This document shows, piece after piece, positions 30,190 through 37,572 of a stretch of DNA of 64,000 nucleotides. The DNA comes from Bin34 sp963422415 (lineage in GTDB: Bacteria; Chloroflexota; Anaerolineae; Caldilineales; Caldilineaceae): the NCBI GenBank assembly GCA_963422415.1, contig OY729430.1, forward strand, positions 1,488,001-1,552,000, written 5' to 3'. Under the pieces are notes generated by a model. That model saw only the letters and a program-made list of their open reading frames with translations. It did not search any database and was not told where the DNA came from. The stretch's first letter is position 1. Each line of letters begins with the position of its first letter. The position numbers and the translations under genes are program-made.

Positions 30190-31020
30190 TCAACTGCTCG
30201 TATGCGGCTTCCGATCGATTTTCTTGATTTCGCGGGCGACCGGTGATTTGCGCTGGCTTTCGCGGTCCAGGAATTCCTGTGTCCAAGTCTGGTAGGCCAC
30301 GGCTCCCGCACAATTCGGATCGTAGGTGACTACCGGCAGTCCGTGGCTCGGGGCTTCCGCCACCCGTACGCTGCGCGGAATGATGGTCGTGAAGGTCTCC
30401 GCGGGAAAGTGATGGCGCACCTCTGCTGCCACTTCCCGGCTGAGGCGGGTGCGGCCATCATATAGGGTCAGCAGAAATCCCGCCAGCGCCAGATTGGTGT
30501 TCAGCACGCGTCGCACTCTCTGTACCGAGTCCAGAATGGCGTGCAGCCCCTCCAGTGCAAAGTATTCGCATTGGACGGGGATTACCAGCGATCGGGCCGC
30601 GGTCATGCCGCAAATGGAGAGCAAGCCCAAGCTAGGCGGGTTGTCAATCAATATATAGTGATAGGTATCCTGACATTCGGCCAGAACCCGCTGCAAGGTA
30701 TGCTGCCAAGGCTGTCCCTGACTCCATTCACTTTCCAAGCCTGCCAAATCCGGACTGGAGGGGAGCAATGACACTCCCTTGAAGTCGGTGTCCAGACAGG
30801 CCTCGCGGAGCACTGCACTACCGCGCAGCGCCTCGTACAGGGAACCGTTGTGAATTGTCCCACGGCATCCCAATCCGCTGGTCGCGTTGCCCTGCGGATC
30901 ATTGTCCACAATCAAGACATTGTATCCGCGCTGGCCAAGGCAAACGCCCAAGTTGACCACGGTGGTGGTCTTGCCCACTCCCCCCTTTTGGTTGGTCAGG
31001 CAGATGCAGTGTGCCTTCAT
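30190..31020 (-). CDS. parA: Chromosome partitioning ATPase ParA
   Basis: A 276-residue deviant-Walker ATPase. KGGVGKTT at 12-19 is the Walker A loop with signature Lys12, NDPQGNATSGLG is switch I and ILIDNPPSLG is Walker B, with DNPP in place of the usual DCPP. It begins at the ATG 31018-31020, which overlaps the stop of the PfkB gene (ATGA); longer frames upstream are antisense artefacts. It forms dynamic nucleoid-bound dimers that move ParB-parS complexes during segregation. Confidence 0.93.
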   Translation of the reverse strand: MKAHCICLTNQKGGVGKTTTVVNLGVCLGQRGYNVLIVDNDPQGNATSGLGCRGTIHNGSLYEALRGSAVLREACLDTDFKGVSLLPSSPDLAGLESEWSQGQPWQHTLQRVLAECQDTYHYILIDNPPSLGLLSICGMTAARSLVIPVQCEYFALEGLHAILDSVQRVRRVLNTNLALAGFLLTLYDGRTRLSREVAAEVRHHFPAETFTTIIPRSVRVAEAPSHGLPVVTYDPNCAGAVAYQTWTQEFLDRESQRKSPVAREIKKIDRKPHTSS

Positions 31021-31895
31021 AGGCCCGGTTCGGCTACGGGATAGCGGTAGAGATATTCCATCACCTGTTGGCGCGAGGGAATGGCGGAGACCCCGATGCC
31101 CTCTACCCCGAACGAGGCCGTTACATTGGCGAAACGGGCCGAATGCCAGACGTGGCCCGTCTCCCGGTAGCGCACCAGAAAGGCTGCCGCAAAGATGTCT
31201 CCGGCGCCGGTGGGATCCCGTTCGGTGGCCGGGCGGGGTGGCACATGCTGCCGCTGGATGCCGCCCTTGTGCTGCCGGAACACATCGCACCCTTCCTTGT
31301 AGTTGGACAGGATGGCCAAGGGCACATGTTCCATCAGGGCGAAGAGCCGCTCCAAGTCAAAGCCAATGTCCTCGCGGGACAAGATCAGCACGTTCAACCG
31401 GGGCAGAAACGCGTCCTGATCTTTCCAGTCTGCAAGCTGTACCCGCCCTTTGGCGTCAATGCACCGCAACCAGCCCTGCGGGCCGGCTGCCAAGAAGCTG
31501 TCTTCACTGAAACAGGCGGGCACGTCCGCGGCGACTTCCTGCATGATGGGACACAGGAAGACCACTTTGGCTTGCCGCATCCGCGGTGTCAGATCAGCCG
31601 CGGCAATGGGAGGGGCCGGGCGGTAGCAATACTGAATACGCCCCTCTGGACCGTATCGGTTGGCAAAGGTGGTTGTCGTTTCCGACTGCAACACAGTGCA
31701 ATGCGCGGCCGTCTGCAACTCGGACAGATCCATGTGGGCTGTCGCGCGCGTCACCAATTCGGGTCGCACTTGCAGCTGTCTGCAGGTCAAGGCCGCGTAG
31801 CTGACAGAACCCCCCAAAACATATTCCCGATTGTCTGGATCGTCGCCGGCGATGTCACGAGTGACATTGCCTACCAACAGGATGTCCCGGTTCAT
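31017..31895 (-). CDS. PfkB-family carbohydrate kinase
   Basis: A 292-residue ribokinase-like protein. The early GGSVSYAAL corresponds to the substrate glycine pair, and RDPTGAGDIFAAAF near 230 is the anion-hole/catalytic motif with the base Asp. It phosphorylates a sugar or nucleoside; the substrate cannot be told. Within the jag-parA block it overlaps parA by 4 bases (ATGA), and starts 55 bases after jag. Other genomes keep PfkB-like kinases near parAB only in some lineages, so it may be a useful lineage marker. The longer frame beginning at 32111 is an overlap with jag. Confidence 0.85.
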   Translation of the reverse strand: MNRDILLVGNVTRDIAGDDPDNREYVLGGSVSYAALTCRQLQVRPELVTRATAHMDLSELQTAAHCTVLQSETTTTFANRYGPEGRIQYCYRPAPPIAAADLTPRMRQAKVVFLCPIMQEVAADVPACFSEDSFLAAGPQGWLRCIDAKGRVQLADWKDQDAFLPRLNVLILSREDIGFDLERLFALMEHVPLAILSNYKEGCDVFRQHKGGIQRQHVPPRPATERDPTGAGDIFAAAFLVRYRETGHVWHSARFANVTASFGVEGIGVSAIPSRQQVMEYLYRYPVAEPGL

Positions 31896-31950
31896 GCCTT
31901 CAGGAGCGGACACGGCCGGGGCCAAGGCGACAGGACGGGAGAAATCCCGG

Positions 31951-32799
31951 CTATTGGGCGTAGACAACGATTTTGCGCTGTGCTCCGGACCCCTTGCTTT
32001 CGGTATAGACGTTGGGATGGTCTTGGAGAGCCAGGTGCACAATGCGGCGATCCGCCGCGGGCATGGCTTCCAGCGTATGCGGACGTCCCCGGGACACCAC
32101 GTCCTCGGCAATCCGCAGGGCTCGCTTGGTGAGGTTGGCCTGCTGCTTCAGGCGATACCCGTCTACATCTACCATGACGCTCGGCCATTTCTGCAGCTGT
32201 TGGCTCAGCAGCAGGCGCAAAATGAACTGCAGGCTGTTCAGAGTCGATCCGTGCCGCCCAATCAGGCGACCCAGATGTTTGCCCTGTATATTCAGCGTCA
32301 GAATGGGTTTGTCATCTTCCATGCCGGACCACACGCGTTGGATCTCGCTGGAATTGAAACCCATATTGGCGAGAAGCTGCGTCAAGGTCTGCAGAGCGAC
32401 CTCTTCGTTGTGCTCTTCCTTTGCGGGAGTTTCCGATTTTTCTGCATACGTCGGGGCGGGTTCGCGGCGACTGGCGCGGGGTGCAGTCCGATCCGCAGAC
32501 GGCTTATCCTCATACTCCTCCGCGTCGTCATAGTCGTCTTCCTCGTAGCCCGTTGGATCGACTGGTTCGGGCTGTCCGATCACTTGGCTCTGGGCCTCCA
32601 TCTCTTCCTCTACGTCATCCGCCCAGTCGTCGGCACGCACAATGCGCACCACGGCGTCTACGCGTCCCAAAAACTTGCGGCGCGGATGCTGGACTATGTC
32701 GATGTCCGCCTCGTGGCGTTCCAAGCCCATCTCCGCCAATCCTGTTTCAATGGCGTCTTCGATGGTCTTGCCACTGAATTCCCTGTCTGAATCGTTCAT
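31951..32799 (-). CDS. jag: Jag/SpoIIIJ-associated RNA-binding protein (KH plus R3H)
   Basis: A 282-residue protein. Residues 1-55 are the Jag_N domain (KTIEDAIETGLAEMGL...RRKFLG). An acidic, Glu/Asp-rich linker follows (about 80-130). Then come a type II KH domain with GRHG at 181-184 and a C-terminal R3H domain (MPAADRRIVHLAL). It binds RNA and is linked to YidC-dependent membrane insertion and cell elongation. The ATG at 32799 is preferred over 32820 because AAGGAAG lies 7 bases before it. It follows yidC on the same strand after 191 bases. Confidence 0.92.
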   Translation of the reverse strand: MNDSDREFSGKTIEDAIETGLAEMGLERHEADIDIVQHPRRKFLGRVDAVVRIVRADDWADDVEEEMEAQSQVIGQPEPVDPTGYEEDDYDDAEEYEDKPSADRTAPRASRREPAPTYAEKSETPAKEEHNEEVALQTLTQLLANMGFNSSEIQRVWSGMEDDKPILTLNIQGKHLGRLIGRHGSTLNSLQFILRLLLSQQLQKWPSVMVDVDGYRLKQQANLTKRALRIAEDVVSRGRPHTLEAMPAADRRIVHLALQDHPNVYTESKGSGAQRKIVVYAQ

Positions 32800-32990
32800 G
32801 CTGTTGCTTCCTTGAATCACTCTCCAGCCGGAATGGTCAGGCTGGGCTCAACCACTGAAAATCCACATTTGCGGCGGTGTTGTCCACACTCGGCGTGGAT
32901 CTGGAACGACGGCTCGCCTCACACGTCACTTGTTGCACATTCGGGTACGCGATTGCCAGCAGGCAACCCACTCTGGAGCAGGCACGGCGG

Positions 32991-34001
32991 CTATGGCTTG
33001 CGGCGCCGCTTCTTGCGCCGTCGCCGACTCGGTGTGGCAGGAGAAATCCCAGACTCAATTATAGCCGGACCTTCGGTGACTTCCTGTGTTGCAGGAGGCA
33101 GGGACCGCCAAGTGCCGCCGTCGCCTTGGGTCTTGGGACGTTCCGGCTTGCCCTTCTTACTTTCCGCCAAGCGGCCCATCAAATACTGCTGCCCCATTTG
33201 CAGCAGGTTGCCGGTGACCCAGTACAGCGACAATCCCGCCGGGACCTGCAGGGAAAAGAAACCAAACATGATCGTCATGATCGTGCTCATGGACTTCATG
33301 GTGTTGGCTTGGGGACTGCTGGCATCCGTGGCCGTGGGATTCATGTATTTGGTCATGATGTATTGGGTTGCCATCAAGAACGAGGGCAGCGCCAGATAGG
33401 CCAGCAGCCGCCCATAGTTTCCGGTTTGGAACAGTTCCATGATCCAACCCATACCGCCCGTGAACTCCGGAAATCCCAAGTCGGGAATCCAGAAGAACCG
33501 GGAGTCAGTGAGTTCCCCACCCAATACCACCAGCGCGGAATAGAGGCCAAACAGAATGGGCATCTGGACTACCAGCAACAGTAGGGGCAGACATCCGCTG
33601 AGGGGATTGATCCCTTCTTCCTCGTACATCTTGCGCTGCTCCCGCATCAGACGCTGGCGATCCTTGCCATATTTCTTCTGCAGCTCCTGCAGACGGGGCT
33701 GCAGTCCCTTCTGGCCTTGCATGCCCTTGATCTGGACATAGGTCAGGGGCAGGAGCACGATGCGGATGAAAAGGGTAAAGACGATGATGGCGAATCCCCA
33801 AGCATACGGCACGTTCTGGAGCAGCAACCAGTCGCGAATGCTGATCAGGGTGCGAGCTAGCGGCCATACCATAATCGTCTGCCACCATCCTTCCGGATCG
33901 ACGGCACGTACATCTACGCCGGCGCGATCCACGCCGCAGCCGGTCAGCAACAGGGCCGCCCCAAGGAGGCCCAGAATCAGAATCCACTTGTTACGTATCA
34001 A
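32991..34001 (-). CDS. yidC: YidC/Oxa1 membrane protein insertase, short lipoprotein type
   Basis: A 336-residue insertase. The N-terminal signal ends in LLLTGC (Cys22), a lipobox, and there is no large periplasmic P1 domain, as in Gram-positive SpoIIIJ and unlike proteobacterial YidC. Five hydrophobic segments are visible, including YAWGFAIIVFTLFIRIVLLP with its conserved Arg, and GCLPLLLLVVQMPILFGLY. The C-terminus is very basic (RRRRKKRRRKP), which may contact the ribosome. It inserts membrane proteins alone or with Sec. It sits in the conserved rpmH-rnpA-yidD-yidC-jag order. Confidence 0.94.
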   Translation of the reverse strand: MIRNKWILILGLLGAALLLTGCGVDRAGVDVRAVDPEGWWQTIMVWPLARTLISIRDWLLLQNVPYAWGFAIIVFTLFIRIVLLPLTYVQIKGMQGQKGLQPRLQELQKKYGKDRQRLMREQRKMYEEEGINPLSGCLPLLLLVVQMPILFGLYSALVVLGGELTDSRFFWIPDLGFPEFTGGMGWIMELFQTGNYGRLLAYLALPSFLMATQYIMTKYMNPTATDASSPQANTMKSMSTIMTIMFGFFSLQVPAGLSLYWVTGNLLQMGQQYLMGRLAESKKGKPERPKTQGDGGTWRSLPPATQEVTEGPAIIESGISPATPSRRRRKKRRRKP

Positions 34002-34022
34002 AAGGAGTCACTCCCAAAACAG

Positions 34023-34232
34023 TCAGGGAACCGGGTCGAATCCTCCCCGGCTGAAGGGATTGCAACGCAGGATGCGCTTGCACACCAGCCAACCGCCATG
34101 CAAGGCGCCGTAAGCATGGATGGCTTCCAAGGCATACTGGGAACAGGTGGGAGAATAAATGCAGTGGGACCCCATGAGGGGTGAAATCCGCCGCTGGTAG
34201 AATCGAATGAGGTGTAGGGCCAGCCAAGACAT
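34023..34232 (-). CDS. yidD: Membrane protein insertion efficiency factor YidD
   Basis: A 69-residue protein with an amphipathic N-terminus (LALHLIRFYQRRISPL) and the family cysteines in YSPTCSQYALEAI and RCNPFSRGGFDPVP, the conserved end. It helps YidC-dependent insertion at the membrane. It lies 21 bases before yidC and 32 after rnpA on the same strand. Confidence 0.93.
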   Translation of the reverse strand: MSWLALHLIRFYQRRISPLMGSHCIYSPTCSQYALEAIHAYGALHGGWLVCKRILRCNPFSRGGFDPVP

Positions 34233-34264
34233 GCGATGGAGCCGCGCCCCGCAGAGATGTGCGG

Positions 34265-34615
34265 TCAGACAGATCCTGACGGAGACTGCAGGCGCAAGAG
34301 CCTGAGCAAGTGCAGGCAGGTGGCTTCCAGGTTGTGAAAGGCCAGCAGGGCGATGGAGGGGCGACAGATCACCACGATGTCAAACCCGGACCTTATGTGG
34401 AGCATGTGATGGGCAAAGATGGCGCGCAGCCGCCGCTTGACGCGGTTGCGCGTCACGGCATTGCCTACGCGTTTGCTGACTACAAATCCGAATCGGCAGT
34501 GTGGCATGTCATTATCCAGGCAACACATGACCAGTTCCGGGCTGTGCCGACAGCGCCCCGCCTTGCGCACTTGAGCAAAGGCACGCGGCTTCCGCAGGCG
34601 ATACTGTCTTTTCAT
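34265..34615 (-). CDS. rnpA: Ribonuclease P protein component
   Basis: A 116-residue basic protein. RFGFVVSKRVGNAVTRNRVK (41-60) running into the RNR motif RNRVKRRLR (56-64) is diagnostic. It binds the RNase P RNA and aids 5' maturation of tRNAs. No RNase P RNA gene was recognised in this window. It starts 23 bases after rpmH. Confidence 0.94.
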   Translation of the reverse strand: MKRQYRLRKPRAFAQVRKAGRCRHSPELVMCCLDNDMPHCRFGFVVSKRVGNAVTRNRVKRRLRAIFAHHMLHIRSGFDIVVICRPSIALLAFHNLEATCLHLLRLLRLQSPSGSV

Positions 34616-34638
34616 GTCGCAAAGTCACAGGACAGGCA

Positions 34639-34803
34639 TTAGTATTTGACCTTGCGGGGTGTCAGTTGCACGGCAATGCTCTTGCGTCCGCGGCGGCGGC
34701 GGCGTTTCAGTACATTGCGTCCTCCGGGAGTGCGCATGCGCACCCGGAAGCCATGCGTCTTCAATCGCTTCCGGACTTTGGGTTGCCAAGTTCTTCTAGG
34801 CAT
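34639..34803 (-). CDS. rpmH: 50S ribosomal protein L34
   Basis: A 54-residue very basic protein, MPRRTWQPKVRKRLKTHGFR onward to KRRRRRGRKSIAVQ, slightly longer than the typical 44-46 because of a C-terminal tail (LTPRKVKY). GGAGG lies 4 bases before the ATG on the minus strand (AGGGAGGCTC). It is the first gene of the rpmH-rnpA-yidD-yidC-jag block and has a near-consensus promoter upstream. Confidence 0.95.
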   Translation of the reverse strand: MPRRTWQPKVRKRLKTHGFRVRMRTPGGRNVLKRRRRRGRKSIAVQLTPRKVKY

Positions 34804-34871
34804 GAGCCTCCCTTGCAGGCATACAAACAGAGGCTAGGTCAATCTGCCCAACCACACCGAAACAACGGATC

Positions 34872-34900
34872 ATTATAGAAAGTGGCCAATTCTGCGTCAA
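34872..34900 (-). promoter_or_regulatory. Strong sigma-70-type promoter for rpmH operon
   Basis: On the minus strand, TTGACG and TATAAT are separated by exactly 17 bases, placing transcription start about 60 bases before rpmH. It is the best promoter match in the window. It overlaps the furthest-upstream GTG start of the divergent priA (34882), which argues for a later priA start. Confidence 0.8.
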
Positions 34901-37473
34901 ATCAAACAGGCAATCCGCGGGAGAGACTTCCATGCCGGGAGGATGCACCCCTGTTGCCGGTCGCGCCCTTTGTGGAAATCGCGGTCCTGATTCCCCTGCG
35001 GGGAACACAGGCGGTGGATTCACGACAGGACTTCAAGCTTTATACGTACGGCGTACCGTTCCGGTTGCAAGGCCAGCTGCGTCTTGGGCAGTTGGTCGGG
35101 GTGCCCTTTGGACGCCGCCGGGCCCATGGCATTGTCATGGGCGCGCTGCACGAGACGGATGTCCAGGGCCTGCGGGAGATCGACCGACTGATCTGGTCCG
35201 AACCCCTCCTGTGGCCGTTGCAGCTCGCGCTGGCGCGCTGGATGGCCCGCCACTATGTGGCGTCCTTTTCCTCCTGTCTGACGCTTTTCGTCCCGCCGGG
35301 TGTCATCACGCGCCGCGGCGGCCCGGGTGTGGCCCGCCCCCTCCATGCATGGCATGTACGGCTGCAGGTGGCGCCGGCCGACTTTGTGACGTCTCTGGGC
35401 CGGTTGGGTCGGGCTACGCAACAGAAGAGAGTGTGGGATTGTCTGCTGGCACACCCGGACCGCCGCTTCAGTCGCCGGGAACTCTTGCAGGCGTGCGGTT
35501 TGCCGGCCTCTTCCGGCGCGCTCCGGGCCTTGCAGCGGAAAGGCTGGGTCAAGGCAGAGGCGGATGGATTTTGCCTGGGCTTGGCGGTGCCGGCAGCACA
35601 GTGCAAGGCCATGGAGCTGGGAGACGTCACCAAGTTCTTGCCTCTGTTGCAATTGGTGGCTCGCCAAGGCGGCGAGGCGTGGAAGTCCGAATTGGATGCT
35701 CTCCGCAAAACGCACTTGAAGGACTGGCGCTGGCTGGCCGATCATGGTTTGATTGCGCTGCAGGAAAGGCGACGCATGCGCAATCCGAGCCAGGCCCAGT
35801 CTTTCCCGGCTTCCCGGGCCCTGCAGCTGACTCCGGCGCAGGGACGGGCCCTGAGTCTGATGCAGAGACATTTGGCTGCCAATGACATGCCTCCGGGCCG
35901 GACGGTGCTGCTCCAAGGCATTACCGGCAGTGGCAAGACGGAGGTATATCTGCAGGCGTTGGAGTTCTGCCTGGCCCAGGGGCAGCAGGCCATTGTCCTG
36001 GTGCCCGAGATCGCCCTTACCCCGCAAACCGTGCAGCGCTTTGCCAGCCGTTTTCCCGGCAGGGTTTCCTTTGTGCACTCTGGACTCAGCACAGGAGAAC
36101 GCTTTGATATCCATTGGCAAGCCCATGCCGGGGCCATCGATGTGCTGGTGGGGCCTCGCAGCGCCCTTTTTGCGCCCATGGCCCGCCTAGGGCTGATCAT
36201 CTTGGACGAGGAGCATGACGACGCTTTCAAGCAGAATGCCGAAGAATGGGGTGGCAATGTCGTTTTCTATGACGCCCGCCGCGTGGCTGCCGAGATGAGC
36301 CGTCTCGGCGGAGCCTTGCTGGTGTTGGGCAGCGCCACCCCCAGCTTGGGCACGTTGGCCAAGGCCCTGGAAGGGAACATTGCCCGTGTAATCTTGCCTG
36401 AGCGCATGGGACAAACGGCCGAGGGTTTCGGCCCGTTGCCGTTGTCTCCGATCGAACTGGTGGACATGCGCCAGGAACTGATGGCTGGCCACTACAGCGT
36501 ATTCAGTCGGGTTCTGCAAACACAGCTGGAGGAAGTCTTGACCCACGGAGAACAGGCCATCCTGCTGATGAACCGGCGCGGCAGCCACACCTTCGTGCTG
36601 TGTCGCTCCTGCGGTCATGTGCTGCATTGTCAGGACTGTTCCACCTGCCTGACGTATCATAGCGACACCAAGCGCATGGAATGCCACACTTGCGGTCAGT
36701 CGACGGCTCCCCCGCAAACTTGTCCCGAGTGCCAAGACAAGCGCATTCGCTACTTCGGGGCCGGGACCGAATTGGTGACGGAGGAACTGTCCCGGCTGTT
36801 TCCGGCCGCCCGTGTTCTGCGCTGGGACGCGGACACGGCCCGGGGCAAGGACAGCCACATCCGTTTTATGGAAAGCGTGAGCGCCAGACAGGTGGACGTG
36901 ATAGTCGGCACGCAAATGATCGCCAAGGGTCTGGACCTGCCCTTGGTGACCTTGGTCGGGGTGGTGGCGGCAGACACCGGGCTGTTCCTGCCGGACTTCC
37001 GCGCCCCCGAACGAACTTGTCAGCTGTTGATCCAAGTGGCGGGCCGGGCGGGCCGCAGTGACCGCGGCGGTCGCGTTGTCTTGCAGACCTATCAGCCGGA
37101 GCACTATGCCGTGCAAGCCGCGGCCCAAAATGACTATGAGCGATTCTGCCGCCGTGAGTTGACATTCCGACAGGCGATGGGCTATCCGCCCTACCGTCGC
37201 CTGGCCCGTCTCGTCTATTGGGACAAGGACGCCCAAAGGGCCCGAAAGGCCGCGGTGGCGTTGAAGAGAGCTATCAACCGGGAGATCCGAAGGCGGGAGG
37301 CGTGTGACGCGACGCTCGAGGTGATTGGCCCTGTCCCTCCCTTTTATGAACGCCTGCGCACCTTCTGGAGACAGCAGATTCTGATCCTGGGCCCTGATCC
37401 GGCTTGCCTCCTGCGGAATCTGGACATCCCGCCAGGCTGGCGCGTGGACCTGGATCCGGTTTCGACCTTGTAA
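34882..37473 (+). CDS. priA: Primosomal protein N' (replication restart helicase)
   Basis: Up to 863 residues. After the 3'-DNA-binding and winged-helix domains, Walker A GITGSGKTE is at 346-354 and Walker B-type DEEH near 442. The zinc-binding module has CRSCGHVLHCQDCSTC and CHTCGQ...CPEC. The helicase C half contains GTQMIAKGLD and QVAGRAGR. PriA reloads the replisome at stalled forks. The start is uncertain: GTG 34882 lies inside the rpmH promoter, while TTG 34954 follows GGGAGG by 11 bases and brings the start to PVAPFVEIAV, the usual PriA beginning. I consider 34954 at least as likely. Confidence 0.93.
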   Translation: MANSASNQTGNPRERLPCREDAPLLPVAPFVEIAVLIPLRGTQAVDSRQDFKLYTYGVPFRLQGQLRLGQLVGVPFGRRRAHGIVMGALHETDVQGLREIDRLIWSEPLLWPLQLALARWMARHYVASFSSCLTLFVPPGVITRRGGPGVARPLHAWHVRLQVAPADFVTSLGRLGRATQQKRVWDCLLAHPDRRFSRRELLQACGLPASSGALRALQRKGWVKAEADGFCLGLAVPAAQCKAMELGDVTKFLPLLQLVARQGGEAWKSELDALRKTHLKDWRWLADHGLIALQERRRMRNPSQAQSFPASRALQLTPAQGRALSLMQRHLAANDMPPGRTVLLQGITGSGKTEVYLQALEFCLAQGQQAIVLVPEIALTPQTVQRFASRFPGRVSFVHSGLSTGERFDIHWQAHAGAIDVLVGPRSALFAPMARLGLIILDEEHDDAFKQNAEEWGGNVVFYDARRVAAEMSRLGGALLVLGSATPSLGTLAKALEGNIARVILPERMGQTAEGFGPLPLSPIELVDMRQELMAGHYSVFSRVLQTQLEEVLTHGEQAILLMNRRGSHTFVLCRSCGHVLHCQDCSTCLTYHSDTKRMECHTCGQSTAPPQTCPECQDKRIRYFGAGTELVTEELSRLFPAARVLRWDADTARGKDSHIRFMESVSARQVDVIVGTQMIAKGLDLPLVTLVGVVAADTGLFLPDFRAPERTCQLLIQVAGRAGRSDRGGRVVLQTYQPEHYAVQAAAQNDYERFCRRELTFRQAMGYPPYRRLARLVYWDKDAQRARKAAVALKRAINREIRRREACDATLEVIGPVPPFYERLRTFWRQQILILGPDPACLLRNLDIPPGWRVDLDPVSTL

Positions 37474-37528
37474 CGCCATGGGCAAATTCAAGAGCGTACG
37501 GTTTTTAGCCAACGGTGTTTCTTCACCC

Positions 37529-37534
37529 TATAAT
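37529..37534 (+). promoter_or_regulatory. Candidate -10 box for hppA
   Basis: A consensus TATAAT lies 39 bases before the hppA ATG, in the 99-base gap after priA. The -35 is weak (TTAGCC at 18 bases). hppA has a GGGAAGG ribosome binding site. Confidence 0.45.
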
Positions 37535-37572
37535 TTCCTGTTCTTTGGGCCGATCTACGGGAAGGCGCTTCT

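Noticed and set aside
32859..32888. DnaA boxes/origin in the yidC-jag gap
   Set aside because: TTGTCCACA and AAATCCACA each differ from the consensus, there are only two, and no AT-rich unwinding region or dnaA is near.
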